A stretch of DNA of 64,000 nucleotides, taken from assembly GCA_947561585.1 (NCBI GenBank), contig CANNZV010001466.1:1-64000 (forward strand), read 5' to 3'. This document shows positions 58,180 to 64,000 of the stretch, piece after piece; the first letter of the stretch is position 1, and every line of letters starts with the position of its first letter. A program made the translations under genes and the position numbers. The notes under the pieces were generated by a model, which was not told the DNA's origin, did no database searches, and worked only from the letters and a program-made list of their open reading frames with translations. The stretch comes from Caprella mutica (lineage: Eukaryota > Arthropoda > Malacostraca > Amphipoda > Caprellidae).

Positions 58180-59026
58180 TCTGCTCTCTCCAGGTTCTGC
58201 TTTCTCCTGGGAGGATAGACACAAATGCTAATCAAACAGGAAAGTGGTGGACTTCACTGTGGAAGAGTTGACTACTTCACAACCACCAGGTAGCTAACTA
58301 ATACATCATCAATGCCTTAATTCATTATGTTATATGATATTAAATTGAGCCTTTTACATATGTCAATTGCTTGCTGTTCTTATTAGCTACATAGTCTGAA
58401 CTTTAAATAATTTCAAGTTGTGTAAGAGGCATCCTATTTTTCTTATACCTTCATCAGTAGCTACAGCATTAATTTACTTGATTTTATTTTTAGCTAAATA
58501 AAAGACCATATTTATGACTCCTATTCTCTGTTCGGATTATTTAATTTTTACTTCAAAAATTGATTTTTAGTGTCATTGGTCTGGGGCTTTGATTAATTTT
58601 AAACTTTTATTGGGCCATCATATTTGTTTTTATTATTGACTATAAATATATATTCTTGGCTTTTCCGGGGGGCATATAGTCCAAGAGATCCAGTTGGTGA
58701 ATATATATAGATTTCATTCTTGCGAATGAAAAGATCAGGGTGGCCCCGACCCTGTATCTTCTGTAAAAGGGTGCTATATGTTCAATAAAAAAAATATATA
58801 TCATGAGATATTCCTGATACCTACTGGACATTTGACACTTACATATCAATCTACGTTTCTACATGACTTCTGTGATTTATATAATTAATTTCTTCAGATT
58901 GTTATCTTACTCCGATGTAGACAAGCAAATAGGTATATAAAATTTTAGAAAGATATTTCTTGTTACAGATGAAGAGTTCCAACCCAAACTAAATGCTGCG
59001 TGGGATACAGCACAGCTGCTGCTTGG
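58180..59026 (+). other. Possible internal exons of the P element
   Basis: Two short stretches have splice-like borders: ttacag|gttctgctctc at about 58179 and ttgttacag|atgaagagttc at about 58969, the latter ending CTTG|gtaagt at about 59025. They encode no recognised transposase motif. Between and around them the sequence is AT-rich. Confidence 0.4.
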
Positions 59027-59215
59027 TAAGTAGCTTTACTCTTTTCAAATTATATAGCTACTCTGACATTCAAAATATTAAGTTGGCCAAAAAGTGATAT
59101 CTAGCTAGTAGCTACTACAGCAAGTGTTATCAGAGGCAATGTTACTGTCCCCACTTATGTATCAAAATAATATTTATTACCTATGCTTTTTATTTTTGTT
59201 TCTTTCTTAAGTTGC

Positions 59216-59439
59216 AGTTTCTAATTATTGATATACCAACAGATTTCACCTGTGAAGGATATCAAGCAACAGAAACCTCAAGCAATGCAGACAGCACAAA
59301 CTTTAAATGTAAAGTTCCCAAAGAGGTTGTCCAACTTTATATGAGCTGTAGGATTTACTTTCGTATAAAACGTTTAAATAGAAAGATAATTCAAGATAAA
59401 AGAAAGACATTGAACAAGTTCTCCAAACTAATTCATTAA
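59216..59439 (+). pseudogene. P/THAP-type C-terminal exon
   Basis: After a ttaagttgcag acceptor, encodes 75 residues ending MSCRIYFRIKRLNRKIIQDK, RKTLNKFSKLIH-stop. The 'YFRI+.LN+..' motif followed by a basic end resembles the extreme C-terminus of P/THAP9-like proteins (recalled similarity, not searched). Confidence 0.6.
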
Positions 59440-59785
59440 TATTTTGTTAATTTAACTATGAGAATATGTATTATTTTTTTTTTAAATTTTATTTGTATCA
59501 TGGAAATTCACCATTTTCATTTTTTTAAACGCTACTTGCAGTTTTTGAGGATGTATATTATAAACCACAATATAAAGTTAGTGATCTATGATTTTCATTC
59601 ATTCCTATATATATATTTCACCCTATCGATTTTATCGTGATAAATAGCTAGTTCATATAAGTTGATGACTATATTTTTATATTAGAATTTACTCTCTATA
59701 TTTCTGCAATTTCAATCATTGTTGAAGGAATACACAATCGATCGCAGTAGACACAAATCCAATTATTATTGAATATCATCTGAGC

Positions 59786-59818
59786 CATGAGTTAACTAGT
59801 TTAACTATTTAATTCATG
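59786..59818. mobile_element. 33-bp P-element excision footprint
   Basis: Insert made of catgagttaactagtt (16 nt, left terminus with two changes) joined to taactatttaattcatg (17 nt, exact right terminus). It is flanked by the perfect 8-bp duplication ATCTGAGC (59778-59785 and 59819-59826). The related 51405-52120 copy has a single ATCTGAGC at the same place and no insert. Confidence 0.85.
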
Positions 59819-60059
59819 ATCTGAGCTAAATTTAATAAATGATTTCAGTATTAGGTATATATATAATTATATGTTAACATTTACGATGTATTTAATTATA
59901 TATTTGACCAAGCAATCAAAAGTTAATTCATGAAGATCTATAACCAAATATTTCCGATGCGAGTATCTGTATACCAGGTGACGTCATGAGTCGCGCGCGT
60001 GACGTCACACTTTCACGCCATTTTCAAGTGCGATTATCCTTCTAACTATTTAATTCATG

Positions 60060-60712
60060 AGCAAACCTATCAATGTTAAAGTAGGTAATGGAGATGTCTT
60101 GCAAGCTATTTCACTAGGAAATGTTTCTGTTATTGTGAATATACCAGGTGGTGGAAGTAGAAAATGTACAATAAATGATGTACTATATGTGCCAAATCTA
60201 GCTTTTAATCTACTATCAGTGTCAAAAATGACAAGTAATAATAAATCTATTATTTTTGAAAATGATAAATGTAAAATATTGAACGAAAATAAAGAGTTAA
60301 TTTCTGAGGCTAACTGTGTTGGTCAACTCTATTATCTAAATACTTTAGTTCATAAATCTGCAGTAACTGTTGATCAAAATAAAGTAAACATTCTATGGCA
60401 TAGAAGGCTCGGTCATATAGGTAACGATAACTTGACTAAAATGATCCGAACTAAATCAGTAAATGGTCTGGATAGTAAATTAAAAGCTATAGAAGGCGTG
60501 TGTGAACACTGCTGTAATGGGAAAATGCATAAAATACCTTTTTCTACAAGCATTAAGAAAAATTGTAAACCTCTTGATTTAATCCACACAGATGTCTGTG
60601 GTAAAATTACTCCCACTTCCAGGGGTAATAATTCATATTTTCTGACCTTTATTGATCATGCTACTCGATACTCCTGGATATATGTTATTGCCCATAAGAG
60701 CTATTACACTCT
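60060..60712 (+). pseudogene. Copia pre-integrase and integrase start
   Basis: Continues the Copia pol frame after the P element: NDVLYVPNLAFNLLSVSKMT, then the GAG-pre-integrase HH-CC finger (LWHRRLGHIGNDNLTKM, GVCEHCCNGKMHKIPF) and the integrase core start (PLDLIHTDVCGKITP, YFLTFIDHATRYSWIYVI). The similarity ends near 60700 at the next insertion. Confidence 0.88.
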
Positions 60713-62335
60713 GGGCCAATGCAATGAAAACGACATTGGGCCAACGGTTTCCAAACAGCACTGGCCCAATGAAGGAAAACATTGGTTAACCAATTCAATG
60801 ATTTTTTGATGTACCAGTATATTTATTTTAACCCTTTAGCGACCAGGTGGACACTCGTGTCTCCTTTCATTTAGTAGTCCCATGGGACCAATTCATTTTT
60901 TTTTATAAATAAAAAAAAAATTCTCATCAAATGATTTTTATATCTTCACTGATGTCTAAACTCAAAAAAGTTATTAAATATTATTTTCAAAGTCAGAGAA
61001 GAAAAAAAATGGCTCACTAAAGGAATATGGTCTACCGGTTCTATTTAGAAGTTATCGCCAGAATATCAGAGAGGTTAGCTGCGATCGGTTTCTCTCAACT
61101 TTAATCACACCAAATAGCCAATTTATTATCCTCAATTAAGTATATCTTTGAAATTGTAGCTGTTTCTGGCAATTTAGTATAAATAGGAATGTTATCCCTT
61201 CAATTATTAATTTAACACTTTATTTATTTCATTCATAAAAATGAGCTTGGACGCTAGTTAATTCATATATTTAGTAGGAAAAGTTATTTTTTCGTTTGAA
61301 ATAATTATTCACATTGAAATTATACATTTTATTTATTTTTAAATAGAAATATTATTATTTGGTTAAAATAGCGTAAGTAAAATTATATTGACTATAGTTT
61401 GAATTAGCACCTTTTCAATTTTTTTCCCTCACTTCGATCTGTAAAATGTATTCGTAGGACAGTTAAATTAATACATTGTTAAAAGTAACTGTTGTCTTCA
61501 CGTGTTCTGTATAGCGTAATCTAATTAATACACCTGTTTTATGAAAAAAGTACAGGCCTTAGACATACATGGCACCGGTCCCGTTAAGTATTGCCAGTAC
61601 CAATAAGTCGTTTATACGTGGTTATAATATATTATACTACGACAAGATACACTACTCTCAAGAATTTCTGTTTCAAAAAGCACCCTCTGCATTTGAAAGC
61701 GGGTACTAAAGCAAAATTAACATAAGTTGCTTATCAAAACTTTGAAAAGTTTTAGTTTTCGCACTTCTGTCAGTACCTAGTTGGCTAGTTATAAGTAATT
61801 AAATATTTATTAAGGTCATATGTAGCTGGTATGATTGTTGAATTAATTCTAAATTTCTTATGTTAACTTTGATGTGCAATTAAAACATGAAAGGAAAATA
61901 GGTAGGTAGGTTGGTGGTAGGTAAGTACCATAGAGCTATATCAGACGAGTCAATTAAAACTTCGTATCAATTTATTTGCCTTTTGAAAATTAAATAGCTT
62001 TCAATATTTATAAAAAAATGAATAAATTTCTGAATAATTTTTTTGTTGAACCAGCACAACCGTCACCCGTATAACTTCGCCTGAACACTGAAAACTTTTC
62101 AATGTTTTGATAAGCACCAAATGTTGTTGTTGCTTTATTACCCGCTTTCAAATGCAGAGGGCGCTTTTTGAAACAGAAATTCTTGAGAGTAGTGTATCTT
62201 GTTGCAGTATAATATCTTTGGTTATACTGTTCTGGGCCGGTGGACATCCATGAGCCCAATACACCGAGACCGGCATGACAGCGTTGGCCCAGAGTTTCGT
62301 TCTGAATTGGGCCAACGTTGGCCCAACATTGTAAT
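60703..62335. mobile_element. Palindrome-rich inverted-repeat element
   Basis: Ends attacactctgggccaa (left) and, reversed, attacaatgttgggccaa (right). Each end carries clusters of TGGGCCAA in both orientations, including a perfect 20-bp palindrome at 62307-62326. A second long inverted repeat (61617-61765 with about 62075-62230: cagaaatttcttgagagtag-type and gcatttgaaagcgggta) lies inside. There is no coding sequence. No clear target duplication was found, so the limits are tentative. Confidence 0.6.
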
Positions 62336-63330
62336 GTTTACTGGGTTACTACGTTTGGTGGATATCAATTTGATTAATGTAATGTTATTTACAAATTAAA
62401 TGGGAAGATATTAAGTAATGAGTCAGGGCATCGACTGCTCAGCGCCTGCTGTCCTCTGGTATGGAACGCTACCACTCTGCCATGTTGGATGCATTTTAAT
62501 AAAATTATAATTTGATATTAAACGTCTCGGAGACACTTAGATATTTAAAAGCAATACGTGCAGGCCCCGTTTTTATATCCAAAATCACAACTCCGACGAC
62601 TTATTACAAATGGTATTGAGAGCAAGGTATATGTATCAATTTTTAATATAATTGTAAATCCTTAAAAAAATTATTTTCTATGAATAGAATTAAAAAAGTT
62701 TTGAAGCCACGACTTAGCATAAAGAAGAAAGCACTGTGAATGAATAAATTAAAAGTATTAAAATTAACCCACAGATTAACTCTCACTCAGTATAAGTGAG
62801 TAATTAGTTAGATATTTTGATGTATGTGATTGTGTTACATTGAACAAACAGTAATTTTATATGTACACTTCAAAATATTTTGACAGCAGGTGAAACTTCC
62901 ATCCCACCAAACATAGTCGTGTCATTTATATTTCTAAACGATACCACGTGTTCTTCACTCTCGATGTCGAAAAAAAGTAACAAAATAGATCCCTATATTA
63001 TCATTTGAATACATTTAAGAATAGCACTTTTACAACACTTAACTAAATAAAAAAGCAATCTAAACGAAAGCATTAAAGGCAATGTAATATACAGTAAAAG
63101 CGATATCATTTACATTTCTAAATTTGAAATTTTTTATTAACAGTTTCAATGTATCATTACTATTATTTGTACCAATATACTGTATTCAGTACTCTTTCTA
63201 AATGATGCAAATATTGTTAGGAAATTATTTCCTTATGCCTTGATTCAATATCTTCTCATACATGTTTGGGGTCCACTTGTATGTCTAATAAAAACTTATA
63301 CAATATTTGTGTATCACAAACGAGAATACT
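62336..63330. other. AT-rich sequence, nothing recognised
   Basis: No Copia continuation, gene or repeat is recognised in this stretch. Confidence 0.5.
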
Positions 63331-63339
63331 ATACCTTTT

Positions 63340-64000
63340 CTGATAGAATTTCCTCAAACTGAAATAGCATTTCATCGAAGTGAAATAGCACTTCCACCAT
63401 ATGAAGTAACAATTCCTCCAAGTGAAGTAACAATTCCTCCAAGTGAACTATCAATTCCTCCAAGTGAAGTAACAATTCCTCCAAGTGAACTATCAATTCC
63501 TCCAAGAGAAATAGCATTTCCTCCAAGTGAACTATCAATTCCTCCAAGTGAACTATCAATTCCTCCAAGTGAACTATCAATTCCTCCAAGTGAACTATCA
63601 ATTCCTCCAAGAGAAATAGCATTTCCTCCAAGTGAACTATCAATTCCTCCAAGTGAACTATCAATTCCTCCAAGTGAACTATCAATTCCTCCAAGTGAAC
63701 TATCAATTCCTCCAAGTGAACTATCAATTCCTCCAAGTGAACTATCAATTCCTCCAAGTGAACTATCAATTCCTCCAAGTGAACTATCAATCCTCCAAGT
63801 GAACTATCAATTCCTCCAAGTGAACTATCAATTCCTCTAAGTGAACTATCAATTCCTCCAAGTGAACTATCAATTCCTCCAAGTGAACTATCAATTCCTC
63901 CAAGTGAACTATCAATTCCTCCAAGTGAACTATCAATTCCTCCAAGTGAACTATCAATTCCTCCAAGTGAACTATCAATTCCTCCAAGTGAACTATCAAT
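63340..64000. repeat. 21-bp minisatellite running off the right edge
   Basis: About 30 units of 21 bp (ctatcaattcctccaagtgaa) with gaagtaaca and gaaatagca variants in the first third and near-identical units after that. Because 21 is a multiple of three and the unit has no stop, both strands are open (SIPPSEL and HLEELIV repeats). One unit at 63789-63793 lacks a base and shifts the frame. Confidence 0.96.

Larger units (their letters stand above)
56653..60059. mobile_element. P-type DNA transposon with THAP exon, 3407 bp
   Basis: Terminal inverted repeats catgaattaaatagttagaa at both ends, flanked by the perfect 8-bp duplication AGCAAACC (56645-56652 and 60060-60067). Subterminal TGACGTCA sites near both ends. 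A THAP exon lies near the left end and a P/THAP9-like C-terminal exon near the right end; the catalytic core between them is absent, so this is a non-autonomous derivative. A fragment of the dispersed repeat family lies at 57280-57420. Confidence 0.92.
53243..60712 (+). mobile_element. Copia-like LTR retrotransposon, broken by three other elements
   Basis: 5' LTR, primer-binding site, gag with zinc knuckle, protease and the start of integrase are present. The internal region is interrupted by a piggyBac remnant (54008-55670), a P element (56653-60059) and a palindrome-rich element (from about 60703). Reverse transcriptase, RNase H and the 3' LTR are not found in the window. The order gag-PR-IN fits Ty1/copia elements. 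Confidence 0.88.

Noticed and set aside
63307..63999. Repeat proteins (SIPPSEL or HLEELIV) as genes
   Set aside because: Both strands are equally open, the unit is a 21-bp minisatellite, and there is no start context, splice signal or unique sequence.

Overview
This window is animal nuclear DNA, most likely from an insect with a large, AT-rich, transposon-filled genome. The evidence is short exons in long AT-rich introns with GT/AG junctions, an insect-type RASSF protein that begins with a LIM domain, and P, piggyBac, Penelope, Copia and LINE elements. I cannot name the species.

Bases 1-29,000. A 28-bp tandem repeat (1-478) and a pyrimidine-rich leader precede a Nuclear factor I gene (NfI, + strand). 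I assemble 17 exons from 2156 to 21441. They join in frame at every junction and give 849 residues: the NFI/CTF DNA-binding domain, then a Ser/Thr/Pro-rich activation region with the proline motif typical of the family. A further Ser/Pro/Asn/His-rich open exon (4135-5209) could be an alternative N-terminus. The introns hold a foldback element, a pogo-like element with another inverted repeat inside it, and several minisatellites. The 3' UTR and AT-rich spacer follow, with 25-bp, 21-bp and 26-bp tandem repeats. Each 26-bp unit carries the CRE/ATF palindrome TGACGTCA.

Bases 29,095-34,242 (- strand). A complete Rassf gene with 11 exons and 568 residues: LIM domain, Ser/Pro-rich linker, Ras-association domain and C-terminal SARAH helix. 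It is a Ras/Hippo-pathway scaffold.

Bases 34,600-64,000. A transposon graveyard with readable layering. A Harbinger-like MITE sits in a Penelope-like RT/GIY-YIG gene, which lies inside a long-TIR element with an 8-bp target duplication. Two TA-flanked elements follow. Next is a nearly intact two-ORF LINE whose ORFs share one frame and are separated by a single UGA. Then come a jockey-like LINE on the - strand cut by a short P element, a gypsy-like LTR and gag fragment, and a Copia-like element broken by a piggyBac remnant, a THAP-encoding P element and a palindrome-rich element. A 21-bp minisatellite runs off the right edge.

Most unusual: in both host genes a minisatellite has grown exactly over an exon's 5' splice site. 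NfI exon 3 has about 14 copies of a 54-bp unit and Rassf exon 7 about 18 copies of a 31-bp unit, each largely copying the exon end plus GTGAGT. Second, one P element contains a 33-bp insert made only of two P termini flanked by an 8-bp duplication. That is what excision with about 17-nt staggered cuts would leave.
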